52,642 nt of DNA. Source: AC-32 sp049644305. Lineage in GTDB: Bacteria; Actinomycetota; Thermoleophilia; Gaiellales; Gaiellaceae. The stretch lies in NCBI GenBank assembly GCA_049644305.1, contig JBARRQ010000046.1:1-52642 (forward strand), written 5' to 3'. Positions within the stretch are counted from its first letter, which is position 1. Every line of letters begins with the position of its first letter. A model generated the notes under the pieces. That model was not told the DNA's origin, searched no databases, and worked only from the letters and a program-made list of their open reading frames with translations. This document shows positions 16,156-24,313 of the stretch, piece by piece. Made by a program: the position numbers and the translations under genes.

Positions 16156-16230
16156 TGTCCCCCGATTTCCGGCGGGGAGGCTTGGTTTGTCCCCCGTTCG
16201 GGTCCGTGGCGCGCCGCTGTCCCCCGTTCG
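16156..16230. repeat. Three direct repeats of TGTCCCCCG(A/T)T
   Basis: Copies begin at 16156, 16188 and 16218, spaced 32 and 30 bases, about three helical turns. Two copies extend to TGTCCCCCGTTCG. They fill the gap between a receiver gene and the HEXXH gene and lie upstream of the latter's start. They could be binding sites for a regulator; that is an inference. Confidence 0.6.
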
Positions 16231-16234
16231 CCGG

Positions 16235-16612
16235 CTAGTGGGCAGGCGAGGCCAGCTCGCGGACCGTTTCCAGAAGCGCTGTGTGGTCGATCGGTTTCGG
16301 GAAAAAAGCGTGCGCGCCGGCGGCCAGCGCGGACTCCCTGGAAGCGATGGGATCGCGGGCGCTCACGATCACGATGGGTATGTGCGCGAGGGCGGGGAAG
16401 TTCTTCAGACGATCCATCACCACGAGGCCGGTTCCGCCCGGTAGACCGATGTCGAGCAGGATCACAGCCGGCCGCTCCGTGCGCGCCACGGTGACAGCCG
16501 TCATCGCATCAGAGGCGAACACGGTCTCGTAGCCCTCCGCGCGCAGACGTGTGGCAAGGAGGTTTCTGATGTCGTGATCGTCGTCGACGATCAGGATCTT
16601 CCCGCCGGCCAC
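16235..16612 (-). CDS. CheY-like single-domain response regulator
   Basis: 125 residues: VDDDHD acidic pocket, phosphoacceptor Asp in ILLDIGLPG, VSAR switch and FPKPID lysine. GTG 16612 begins 25 bases after the stop of the kinase gene upstream, so kinase and receiver are probably a cognate pair. No output domain. Confidence 0.92.
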   Translation of the reverse strand: MAGGKILIVDDDHDIRNLLATRLRAEGYETVFASDAMTAVTVARTERPAVILLDIGLPGGTGLVVMDRLKNFPALAHIPIVIVSARDPIASRESALAAGAHAFFPKPIDHTALLETVRELASPAH

Positions 16613-16637
16613 GGGTGGATGCTACGCCCGCGACGGC

Positions 16638-18176
16638 TCAGGCAGCGAGCTCTTGCGGCGTCAAGCCGAGGCCACGCTCGGCCCTGAGCGGCAGCTCGAC
16701 GCGGGCGACCGTGCCGATGTTCACGGTGCTCTCGAGCTCGATCCGACCGCCGTGCTTCTCGACGATCGCCTTCGTGATCGCGAGCCCGAGCCCGGTGCCC
16801 GGAATCGCGTTTTCGGTCGCGCTCGAGCTTCGGAAGAATCGCTCGAAGAGTTGCGCTTGCTCCTCCTGGGGGATACCGAGCCCCGTGTCCTCAACCTCGA
16901 GCATCACGTGCCCGTCGGCGGTTGCGAGCCGCACCTCGACGCTGCCACCACGCGGCGTGAACTTGAGCGCGTTGGAGACGAGGTTGTCCAGCACCTGGGC
17001 CAGTCGCGCGGGGTCGCCCTCTAGCTTCGGGACGTGCTCCGTGTCGGCGCTCAGCTCGATTCCCTTGGCGGAGGCGATCGGAGATGACGACTCGATGCAC
17101 TCCTCGACGATCGTGTTGAGGTCGACCGTGTCGAGCTCGATCGCGAGCTTGCCGGCCTCGATCTGGGCCAGGAAGAGCAGGTCGCTGACGAGGTCGAGGA
17201 GCCGCTCGGAGTTGCGGTCGACGACGGCGAGGAAGCGGCGCTGGTCGTCGGTGAGGTCTCCGCCGTCCTCCAGAAGAAGCTCGAGGTAGCCCCTGATCGA
17301 CGTCAGCGGAGTGCGAAGCTCGTGCGAAACGAGCGAGACGAATTCGTCCTTGAGCCGGTCGAGCTCGCGCAGCTGCTCGTTCTGCTCGGACAGCAGCCGC
17401 TGCACGGCCTCCGCCTCGGCGCGGGCCGCCCGTTCGCCCTCGAGAAGCCGTCCACGCTCGTCGGCGTGTTCGCGCAGACGCCGGTTGCGCGCCTCGAGCT
17501 GGCGGGTCACGCGCCGCAGGATCGGGAACAGCGAGACGTAGAGGGCGAACAGCGCGAGCGCGAGGATCAGGGCGAGCCGGCTCCGCGCCTTGTCGATGCT
17601 TACGCCCACCGCGCGGTAGTCGAGATCCAGCTCGAGTGCCCCGACCGGCTTCTGCGAGGGTGAGGCGCGAACCGGCAAGAGCGCCTGCAGCACCTTGACG
17701 TTCCGCTCGCCGCGCCAGGTCGAGGTCCTGGTCAGGCGTCGCTGGAAGTGCCCCGCGAAGACGCTGACCAGCGCGCTGTCATACGGCACCCGGGTGCCGA
17801 TCAGCCGATGGAGCGCCGCGTAGGTGATGATCCCGTTGCGGCTGACAAGACGTCCTCCGACGACTCCCGCGACGAGGATCCTCTGCCTGAACAGCCGGTC
17901 CAGCTCCGCGCGGCGCGGGCGCGAGACCGGCGCGACGAAGTCGGATGGCCTCAACTGGCTGCGGAGGTTCTCCTCTGCCAGGGCGCGCGCCTGTGTCTCG
18001 ACGGTGCGCTGCGCGGGCTTCGCCACCTCCTGGTCGATGATCCAGAGCGCTGCGAACCCGGCGGCCAGCAACACCGCGCCCGTGTAGAGCGCGAAGCGGA
18101 GCACCAGGCGTGGCTGGCGCTCGATTTCTTCGACTTGCGCCGGATCCGGCGCGTGATTCGAGGTCGATTTGACCAT
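16638..18176 (-). CDS. Membrane sensor histidine kinase
   Basis: 512 residues from ATG 18176. Membrane helices at about 28-47 and 199-220 flank an external sensor region of about 150 residues with no named domain. A coiled coil (about 225-275) leads to HisKA with His285 in SHELRTPLTS, then HATPase_c with the N box NLVSNALKF, DTGLGIP and GTGLGL. It autophosphorylates and presumably signals to the receiver encoded immediately downstream. The gene is divergent from methylmalonyl-CoA mutase with 121 bases between starts. The frame stays open upstream of the ATG but shows no kinase homology. Confidence 0.92.
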   Translation of the reverse strand: MVKSTSNHAPDPAQVEEIERQPRLVLRFALYTGAVLLAAGFAALWIIDQEVAKPAQRTVETQARALAEENLRSQLRPSDFVAPVSRPRRAELDRLFRQRILVAGVVGGRLVSRNGIITYAALHRLIGTRVPYDSALVSVFAGHFQRRLTRTSTWRGERNVKVLQALLPVRASPSQKPVGALELDLDYRAVGVSIDKARSRLALILALALFALYVSLFPILRRVTRQLEARNRRLREHADERGRLLEGERAARAEAEAVQRLLSEQNEQLRELDRLKDEFVSLVSHELRTPLTSIRGYLELLLEDGGDLTDDQRRFLAVVDRNSERLLDLVSDLLFLAQIEAGKLAIELDTVDLNTIVEECIESSSPIASAKGIELSADTEHVPKLEGDPARLAQVLDNLVSNALKFTPRGGSVEVRLATADGHVMLEVEDTGLGIPQEEQAQLFERFFRSSSATENAIPGTGLGLAITKAIVEKHGGRIELESTVNIGTVARVELPLRAERGLGLTPQELAA

Positions 18177-18236
18177 GACAGCTCGCCGCGAAGTAGATCG
18201 GCAGCGACGAGGGCCGTGGAAAGCCGTTTTCGGAAA

Positions 18237-18276
18237 ATCCCCCGGACGGGGTACGAAGGTGGTCCCATCGGGGGAT
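18237..18276 (+). promoter_or_regulatory. Inverted repeat in the methylmalonyl-CoA mutase leader
   Basis: ATCCCCCG at 18237-18244 pairs with CGGGGGAT at 18269-18276 across a 24-base loop, ending 21 bases before the mutase ATG. Next to it, TTTTC-G-GAAAA (18227-18237) is another small inverted repeat. Either an operator or an RNA structure; the sequence does not decide. Confidence 0.35.
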
Positions 18277-18297
18277 GGAAAGGGCAGAATCTGTCGT

Positions 18298-19965
18298 ATG
18301 ACGGCGACGGAAGACCGCCGCGAGCTAGGAGGCGCCGACGAGTGGCGACGCACGCTCTACGACGCAGCGCCCGAGCGCGAGGGAGAGCTCTCGAGCACGA
18401 TCTCCGGGCTCGAGAACGAGCCGCTGCAGACGCCGGAAACGGTCGAGATCGATTACGACCGCGATCTCGGGTACCCCGGCGTCTACCCGTTCACCCGCGG
18501 CGTCTACCCCTCGATGTACCGCGGCAAGCTGTGGACGATGCGGCAGTTCGCCGGCTTCGGCACCGCCCAGGAGACGAACGAGCGCTTCCGCTACCTGCTC
18601 GAGCACGGGCAGACGGGCCTCTCGACGGCGTTCGACATGCCCACGCTGATGGGCTACGACTCAGACCATGAGCGCGCCCTGGGCGAGGTGGGGCGGGAGG
18701 GAGTCGCCGTCGACTCGCTTGCAGACATGGAGACGCTCTTCGACGGGATTCCGCTCGGCGAGGTGTCGACCTCGATGACGATCAACGCGCCGGCCGCGAT
18801 GCTGCTTGCGTTCTACGTCTGCGTCGCCGAGCAGCAGGGCGTGTCGCGCGAGGAGCTCCGCGGGACGATTCAGACGGACATCCTGAAGGAGTACATCGCC
18901 CAAAAGGAGTGGATCTTCCCGCCCGAGCCTTCGATGCGGCTCGTGACGGACATGGTCGAGTTCTGCGCGCGCGAGCTCCCGCGCTGGCATCCGATCTCGA
19001 TCTCGGGCTACCACATCCGCGAAGCGGGCTCGAACGCGATCCAGGAGCTCGCCTTCACGCTTGCGAATGGGTTCGCCTACGTCGACGCGGCGATCGAGCG
19101 CGGGCTCGCCGTCGACGACTTCGCGCCGCGCCTGTCGTTCTTCTTCAACGCCCACATCGACTTCTTCGAGGAGGTCGCGAAGTACCGGGCCGCGCGACGG
19201 ATCTGGGCGCGCGAGCTGCGGGAGCGCTACGGCGCAAAGAACCCCCGCTCCTGGCTGATGCGCTTCCACACGCAGACGGCAGGCGTCTCGCTCACCGCTC
19301 AGCAGCCGGAGGTGAACATCGTACGCACCGCGCTCGAGGCGCTCGCCGCCGTGCTCGGAGGGACGCAATCGCTGCACACGAACTCCTTCGACGAGGCTCT
19401 CGCGCTCCCGACTGAGAACGCTGTTCGGCTTGCGTTGCGGACGCAGCAGGTGATCGCCCACGAGACGGGCGTCGTCAACACGATCGACCCGCTCGGCGGC
19501 TCCTACTACCTCGAGGACCTGACGAACCGGCTCGAGACGGAGGCCTACGACTACTTCGGCAGGATCGAGAAGCTCGGTGGGGTTGTCGCCGCGATCAAGG
19601 AGAACTTCTTCCAGCGGGAGATCGCCGAGGCCTCGTTCCGGTACCAGGCAGAGGTCGAGGCCAAGCAGCGGGTGATCGTAGGGGTCAACCGCTACCAGCT
19701 CGAGGACGAGACCGAGTTGGAGCTCCTCAAGGTCGACCCGGCGCTCGAGGGCAAACAGATCGACCGCGTCCAGGCGCTCCGGGGCCGGCGCGATTCGGCC
19801 GCCGTCGAGCGATCGCTGGCGGCGCTGAAGGACGGATCCACGCGCGCGGACGTGAACCTGATGCCGCTCATCGTCGAAGCGGCGCGCGCCTACGCCACTC
19901 TCGGAGAGATGTGCGATGCACTGCGTGAGGCTTGGGGGATCTGGACCGAGACGCCCGTGTTCTGA
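18298..19965 (+). CDS. mcmA1: Methylmalonyl-CoA mutase, catalytic (TIM-barrel) subunit
   Basis: 555 residues, matching the stand-alone catalytic chain rather than the 700-residue fused mutase. Conserved segments include GYPGVYPFTRGVYPSMY, the TIM-barrel strand GLSTAFDMPTLMGYDSD, MTINAPAAMLLAFYV and the RFHTQTAGVSLTAQQPEVN motif. The B12-binding domain is absent and is encoded separately at 21380-21775. Together they would convert methylmalonyl-CoA to succinyl-CoA in propionate and branched-chain catabolism, using adenosylcobalamin supplied by the PduO-type enzyme. ATG 18298 is the start; GGAAAGGG lies upstream at a long spacing. No MeaB/ArgK chaperone gene is nearby. Confidence 0.93.
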   Translation: MTATEDRRELGGADEWRRTLYDAAPEREGELSSTISGLENEPLQTPETVEIDYDRDLGYPGVYPFTRGVYPSMYRGKLWTMRQFAGFGTAQETNERFRYLLEHGQTGLSTAFDMPTLMGYDSDHERALGEVGREGVAVDSLADMETLFDGIPLGEVSTSMTINAPAAMLLAFYVCVAEQQGVSREELRGTIQTDILKEYIAQKEWIFPPEPSMRLVTDMVEFCARELPRWHPISISGYHIREAGSNAIQELAFTLANGFAYVDAAIERGLAVDDFAPRLSFFFNAHIDFFEEVAKYRAARRIWARELRERYGAKNPRSWLMRFHTQTAGVSLTAQQPEVNIVRTALEALAAVLGGTQSLHTNSFDEALALPTENAVRLALRTQQVIAHETGVVNTIDPLGGSYYLEDLTNRLETEAYDYFGRIEKLGGVVAAIKENFFQREIAEASFRYQAEVEAKQRVIVGVNRYQLEDETELELLKVDPALEGKQIDRVQALRGRRDSAAVERSLAALKDGSTRADVNLMPLIVEAARAYATLGEMCDALREAWGIWTETPVF

Positions 19966-20034
19966 GTCGGAGGAAATCGAGGCTCCGATTCGCTAACAAT
20001 CGCGCTACTCTGGGCGTCTACTCTTTCGGCGCCG

Positions 20035-20631
20035 ATGAATTCGATTCAGACAGCTTTCTCTTCAGCGCGCATGAACCGGCTGGCCTTCTGGCTCGGTCTT
20101 GCGACTCTCGCCGCGGGCGTGCTGCTGCTCACGGTCAAGCTCGCCGGCGGGAGCGACCCCACGCAGGTCAACCCGTTGAAGGGCAGCAAGTCGACGCTGC
20201 CTGTGACGAGCGTGCCGCTCAAGAACGCGTCCGGCACCACGGTGAAGACGTTCTGGCAGCTCGACCCGACGGTGCGCACGACGATTCGGACGTTCATCGC
20301 CACGGCCGTGGCCCGCGAGCACCAGGACCAGTCGTGGCGGGTCATCGCGCCCTCGCTGAAGAAGGGCTACACGTTCGACGCGTGGCGGACCGCCAACGCT
20401 CTGCCGGTCGTGCCCTACCCGCATGCTGACATCCGCGGCCTCCAGTTCTACCTCGACTACGCCTCGACCAAGGAGATCCTGATCGAGGTCGGCGTCTCGG
20501 CACCGCAGAAGTTTCACCAACGTCCGACGACGTTCCAGCTGGGGCTTATCCCGGTTGGAAAGGGCACCCAGAAGCGCTGGCTCGTGGACTACTGGATGCC
20601 GCGCTGGACGCCACCGCTGCCACAGAACTAG
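20035..20631 (+). CDS. Membrane-anchored protein of unknown function
   Basis: 198 residues. One hydrophobic helix at about 16-36 (LAFWLGLATLAAGVLLLTVKLAGG) anchors an external domain of about 155 residues containing TFWQLDPTVRTTIRTFIATAVARE and a WLVDYWMPRW end. The pattern recalls small actinobacterial secreted proteins that follow conserved enzymes, but I do not recognise a family. ATG 20035 has a TACTCT hexamer ending 10 bases before it; ATG 20071 is an alternative. Its stop is 7 bases from that of the convergent metallo-beta-lactamase gene. Confidence 0.75.
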   Translation: MNSIQTAFSSARMNRLAFWLGLATLAAGVLLLTVKLAGGSDPTQVNPLKGSKSTLPVTSVPLKNASGTTVKTFWQLDPTVRTTIRTFIATAVAREHQDQSWRVIAPSLKKGYTFDAWRTANALPVVPYPHADIRGLQFYLDYASTKEILIEVGVSAPQKFHQRPTTFQLGLIPVGKGTQKRWLVDYWMPRWTPPLPQN

Positions 20632-20638
20632 GCCGCCC

Positions 20639-21367
20639 TCAGATCTCGAGCTCGAGCCCGTCGTGGGCCTGTTCGAGCGAGCCGTCGAGCGGGCGCTCGA
20701 ACGGCCGGTGCGTGATCAACAGCCTCTTGGCGCCGGAGGCCTCGAAGGCCTCCACAGCCTCTTGGGAGCTCAGGTGGCCGCGCGTGCCGCCCTCAGGGTT
20801 CGGCTGCAGAAGCGTTGCCTCGCAGATGAACAAGTCGGCATCGGAAGCGAGCCGGGCCAAGTTGTCGTTAGGACCTGAATCGCCGGAATAGCCGACCACG
20901 GTCCGGTTCGCAGAGGCGCGGAAGCCGAACGCGAGGAGGTCGTAGTGAAGGACTCGGTGGGGGGTGATCTCGAAGCCGGCCGCCTCGAACATCTCGCCGT
21001 CGGCGTACTCGTGGAGGTCGAAGGCGTTCTCGAACATCTCCGGCTGCCCTAGCCTTCCGCCGATGGCGCTCAGCATCTCCCGTCCCTCCGGGGGAACCCA
21101 GAGCACGGGAGGATCCGTCTCCTGCCCCGGACCGAGCGTCGAGCCCCACACCCAGGGGACGAGATCGCCCCAGTGGTCGAGGTGCCAGTGCGTGACCGCG
21201 ATTGCGTCGAGCGCCGGCCAGCTCTCCCGCTCGCGGAGGTTGGCGAGCACGCCGGGGCCGCAGTCGAGGAGCAGCCGGCCGGGGCCCTCCAGGAGGTATC
21301 CGGACTGAGCGCCGCCGGGGTTCGGCCACGCCGGGGAGCAGCCCGCGACGGTCAATCTGACGCTCAT
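20639..21367 (-). CDS. Metallo-beta-lactamase fold hydrolase (RNase Z-like)
   Basis: 242 residues from ATG 21367. THWHLDHWGDL supplies the HXHXDH metal motif, with later ligands in VGYSGDSGPND, ADLFICEA and the C-terminal LLITHRPF. The overall order resembles the RNase Z/ElaC or AtsA-like branch with two zinc ions. Substrate cannot be told from sequence; the missing exosite insertion argues against a confirmed tRNase Z. The gene is divergent from the B12-binding subunit with only 12 bases between the two start codons. Confidence 0.85.
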   Translation of the reverse strand: MSVRLTVAGCSPAWPNPGGAQSGYLLEGPGRLLLDCGPGVLANLRERESWPALDAIAVTHWHLDHWGDLVPWVWGSTLGPGQETDPPVLWVPPEGREMLSAIGGRLGQPEMFENAFDLHEYADGEMFEAAGFEITPHRVLHYDLLAFGFRASANRTVVGYSGDSGPNDNLARLASDADLFICEATLLQPNPEGGTRGHLSSQEAVEAFEASGAKRLLITHRPFERPLDGSLEQAHDGLELEI

Positions 21368-21372
21368 ATACT
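21367..21372 (+). promoter_or_regulatory. Candidate -10 element TATACT for leaderless mcmA2
   Basis: TATACT ends 7 bases before GTG 21380. It overlaps the first base of the divergent gene's start codon, so the two genes share or overlap their promoters. No Shine-Dalgarno is visible. Confidence 0.5.
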
Positions 21373-21379
21373 CAGGTTG

Positions 21380-21775
21380 GTGGGGCGCAAGATCCGAGTC
21401 GTCATAGCAAAGCCCGGTCTGGACGGCCACGACCGGGGGGCCAAGATCATCGCACGGGCGCTACGGGACGCGGGGATGGAAGTCATCTACACGGGCCTCC
21501 ACCAGACGCCCGAGCAGATCGTCGAGACCGCGATCCAGGAGGATGCGGACGCGGTCGGGATCTCGATCCTGTCCGGTGCGCACATGACGCTCGTGCCGCG
21601 GATCCTCGACGGCCTGAAGGAAAACGGTGTCGAGGACGTGCTGGTCGTCGTAGGCGGCACGATCCCCGCCGAGGACGCGGAGGAGCTGAAGCGCCAGGGT
21701 GTGGCGGCGGTGTTCACGCCGGGCGCTCCCACGAGCGAGATCGTCGACTTCCTCAAGGCCGGGGTGCCCGCCTGA
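21380..21775 (+). CDS. mcmA2: Methylmalonyl-CoA mutase, cobalamin-binding subunit
   Basis: 131 residues forming one B12-binding Rossmann-like domain. KPGLDGHDRGAK contains the DXHXXG motif whose His is the lower axial ligand of cobalamin, followed by SILSGAH and GGTIPAEDAE, which line the nucleotide tail pocket. It pairs with the catalytic chain at 18298, although 1.4 kb and two unrelated genes lie between. GTG 21380 gives the normal N-terminus; TTG 21377 is an alternative. Its TGA stop overlaps the CTG start of the next gene. Confidence 0.92.
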   Translation: MGRKIRVVIAKPGLDGHDRGAKIIARALRDAGMEVIYTGLHQTPEQIVETAIQEDADAVGISILSGAHMTLVPRILDGLKENGVEDVLVVVGGTIPAEDAEELKRQGVAAVFTPGAPTSEIVDFLKAGVPA

Positions 21776-22539
21776 GCCTCCTCGTCGAGCGCGAGGGAGC
21801 AACCGCGATCGTCACGGTCGACCGGCCGGAGGCGATGAACGCGCTCGACCAGTCGACGCTCGAGCAGCTGCGGGACCGCCTGCGGGAGCTGGCAGCCGAT
21901 TCCGAGACGCGGGTGGTCGTGCTCACGGGCTCCGGTGAGAAAGCCTTCGCCGCGGGCGCGGACATCAAGTACATGAGCGCCCTCGGCGTGGAAGAGGCCC
22001 GTGACTGGGGTGCTCTCGGGCAGGAGTGCGGAAGCCTCCTCGAGACGATGCCGAAGCCAACGATCGCCGCGATCAACGGCTTCGCCCTCGGCGGCGGCTG
22101 CGAGCTCGCCCTTGCCTGCGACCTCCGTTATGCGGCGACGGGCGCGAAGCTCGGCCAGCCCGAGGTCAACCTCGGGATCATTCCCGGCTGGGGTGGAACG
22201 CAGCGGCTCGCGCGCGTGTGCGGTCTCGGGGTCGCGAAGGATCTGATCCTCACCGGCCGGCTTGTCGGGGCGGACGAGGCACTGCGGCTGGGGCTCGTCA
22301 ACGCGGTGCACGACCCGGTCCTCGAACGGGCACGCGAGGTCGCCTCGCTGCTCGCCTCGAAGAGCCCGCTGGCTCTCGCGGCGGCGAAGCGGGCGGTGAA
22401 CCTCGCGCTCCAGCGAGACCACGTCGAGAATCTCGCCGCGGAGGCAGATCTGTTCGGCGACCTCTTCGGCAGCGAGGACGCGAAGGAGGGGCTCTCCGCT
22501 TTCGCCGAGAAGCGCGAGCCGGTGTTCAGGGGCCGCTAG
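21772..22539 (+). CDS. Enoyl-CoA hydratase/isomerase
   Basis: 255 residues of the crotonase family. AAGADIKYMSAL and GFALGGGCELALACDLRYA form the oxyanion hole, and PEVNLGIIPGWGGTQRL carries a Glu at one catalytic position. It hydrates enoyl-CoA made by acyl-CoA dehydrogenase. The first ATG in frame (21835) would remove the conserved first strands. Homology begins at SLLVEREGATAIVTVDRP, and the only start that fits is CTG at 21772, which overlaps the upstream TGA as CTGA. The start is therefore probably non-canonical and translation coupled to mcmA2. Confidence 0.92.
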   Translation: MSLLVEREGATAIVTVDRPEAMNALDQSTLEQLRDRLRELAADSETRVVVLTGSGEKAFAAGADIKYMSALGVEEARDWGALGQECGSLLETMPKPTIAAINGFALGGGCELALACDLRYAATGAKLGQPEVNLGIIPGWGGTQRLARVCGLGVAKDLILTGRLVGADEALRLGLVNAVHDPVLERAREVASLLASKSPLALAAAKRAVNLALQRDHVENLAAEADLFGDLFGSEDAKEGLSAFAEKREPVFRGR

Positions 22540-22551
22540 GGTCTCGCCGGC

Positions 22552-23337
22552 ATGAAGATCGCCGTCTGCGCCAAGTACGTCCCTGACGCGGCCACCCACT
22601 CGCGCATCGATCCGCAGACGAAGCGGCTCGACCGCACGGGCGAAGGGGCCCTGAACCCGTTCGACGTAAACGCGGTCGAGGAGGCGCTGAGGCTCAGAGA
22701 GGAAGCCGGGCCCGAGGCGGCGGAAGTCGTCGTTGTCTCTCTCGGTCCGGAGCGCGCGCTCGAGGCGATGCGCAAGGCGCTCGCCATGGGTGCCGACCGG
22801 GTCGTCTTGGTCAGCGACGAGGGAGCGGCGGGCTCCGATGTCGTGGCGACGAGCAGGATTCTCGCGGCGGCTCTCGGGCGGGAGAACCCGGACCTCGTGC
22901 TCTTCGGACAGCAGGCGAGCGACTCTGACGGAGCCGTTCTCTGGGCAGCCGTTGCCGACCGTCTGAGCATGCCGTTGATCTCGCAGGTCGCGGAGCTTAC
23001 GTATGCGGACCGAAGGGTGCGCGGAAAGCGCCAGACCGAGTACGGCTACGACCTGATCGAGGCGCCGCTCCCGGCGGTCATTGCGGTCTCGGACGCGATC
23101 AACGAGCCGCGCTACCCGTCACTGAAGGGAATCATGGGCGCGAAGAAGAAGCCGCAGGAGACCCTCTCCCTGGTCGAGCTCGGCGTCGCCGAGGCCGAGG
23201 TGGGGGAGGCTGGGTCCCGGACAGAGGTCTATGCGCTCGCGGATCCGCCGGCCCGAGGGGACACGGTCAGGTTCGAGGACGACGGAACCGCGGCCGAGAA
23301 GATCCTCGCCTTCCTGCAGGAGAAGAGGGCGCTGTGA
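22552..23337 (+). CDS. etfB: Electron transfer flavoprotein beta subunit
   Basis: 261 residues: MKIAVCAKYVPD start, NPFDVNAVEEALRL and the AMP-binding segment GADRVVLVSDEG and FGQQASDSDGA. With EtfA it forms the soluble heterodimer that takes electrons from acyl-CoA dehydrogenases. It is directly followed by etfA and ETF-quinone oxidoreductase, giving a complete electron route. A TAGGGT hexamer (22537-22542) ends 9 bases before the ATG and overlaps the previous stop codon. Confidence 0.95.
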   Translation: MKIAVCAKYVPDAATHSRIDPQTKRLDRTGEGALNPFDVNAVEEALRLREEAGPEAAEVVVVSLGPERALEAMRKALAMGADRVVLVSDEGAAGSDVVATSRILAAALGRENPDLVLFGQQASDSDGAVLWAAVADRLSMPLISQVAELTYADRRVRGKRQTEYGYDLIEAPLPAVIAVSDAINEPRYPSLKGIMGAKKKPQETLSLVELGVAEAEVGEAGSRTEVYALADPPARGDTVRFEDDGTAAEKILAFLQEKRAL

Positions 23338-23350
23338 GGCGCCGCTTGCT

Positions 23351-24313
23351 ATGACGACCCTGGTCTTCCTCGAGGACCACGAAGGCAAGCTCCAAAAGGA
23401 CTCGCTGGGCGTGCTCTCGAAGGCGGCGTCCCTGGGCGGTGAGGTGGAGGCGGTGTTGCTCGGCTCCGGGATCGAAGGCCTAGCCGGAGAGGCTGGGCGC
23501 TACGGCGCGACGCGCGTACACGTGATGGACGACGCATTGCTCGCGAGGCCGCTGCCACAGCCTCGGGTGGACGCGCTCGAGACCCTCGTGCGGGAGCGCG
23601 GGTTCGACACCGTGCTCTTCGCGGCAACGGTCCTTTCGGCCGACGTCGCCGCCGGGCTGGCCGCCCGCATCGATGCCGGCCTCAACTGGGACCTGGTCGA
23701 CGTCGTCATCGAGGACGGAAAGCTCGTCGGCAAGCGGCCGGCTCTCGGAGACTCGGTCTACGTCGACGTCGGCTGGACGTCCGAGCCGCGGTTGGCGCTG
23801 ATCCGTGCGGGCACATTCGAGCCCGAGGAGCGGGACGGCAGTGCCGAGGTCGAGCGGTTCGAGTCGAGGCTGCAGGACTTCTCGCTCGCAGCGACGATGG
23901 TCGAGCAGGCCCACGAGGAAAGCGAAGGCCCGTCGATCGAAGGCGCGGAGGTGATCGTCGCCGGCGGCCGCGGGCTCGGCTCACCGGAGAACTTCGCGCT
24001 CGTCGAGGACCTGGCGAAGGCTCTGGGCGGCGCGGTCGCCGCCACGCGGGCGGTCGTCGACGCGGGCTGGTACCCGTACTCGGCGCAGGTCGGCCAGACT
24101 GGGAAGACCGTCTCCCCCAAGCTGTACATCGCCTGCGGCATCTCTGGAGCGGTCCAACACAAGGTCGGCATGCAGAGCTCGGGATTGATCGTCGCGATCA
24201 ACAAGGACCCGAACGCCCCGATCTTCGAGTACGCCGACCTCGGCGTCGTCGGCGACGTGCACGAGATCGTTCCGAAGCTGACCGAGCTCGTCCGGGCGCG
24301 CAAAGCCGCGTGA
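23351..24313 (+). CDS. etfA: Electron transfer flavoprotein alpha subunit
   Basis: 320 residues. The C-terminal FAD domain is typical: VAGGRGLGSPENF, RAVVDAGW, QVGQTGKTVSPKLYIACGISGAVQH and AINKDPNAPIFEYADLGVVGD. It binds the FAD that shuttles electrons to the membrane oxidoreductase encoded next, whose GTG overlaps this stop as GTGA. ATG 23351 is used; the open frame upstream lies inside etfB in another frame. Confidence 0.95.
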   Translation: MTTLVFLEDHEGKLQKDSLGVLSKAASLGGEVEAVLLGSGIEGLAGEAGRYGATRVHVMDDALLARPLPQPRVDALETLVRERGFDTVLFAATVLSADVAAGLAARIDAGLNWDLVDVVIEDGKLVGKRPALGDSVYVDVGWTSEPRLALIRAGTFEPEERDGSAEVERFESRLQDFSLAATMVEQAHEESEGPSIEGAEVIVAGGRGLGSPENFALVEDLAKALGGAVAATRAVVDAGWYPYSAQVGQTGKTVSPKLYIACGISGAVQHKVGMQSSGLIVAINKDPNAPIFEYADLGVVGDVHEIVPKLTELVRARKAA

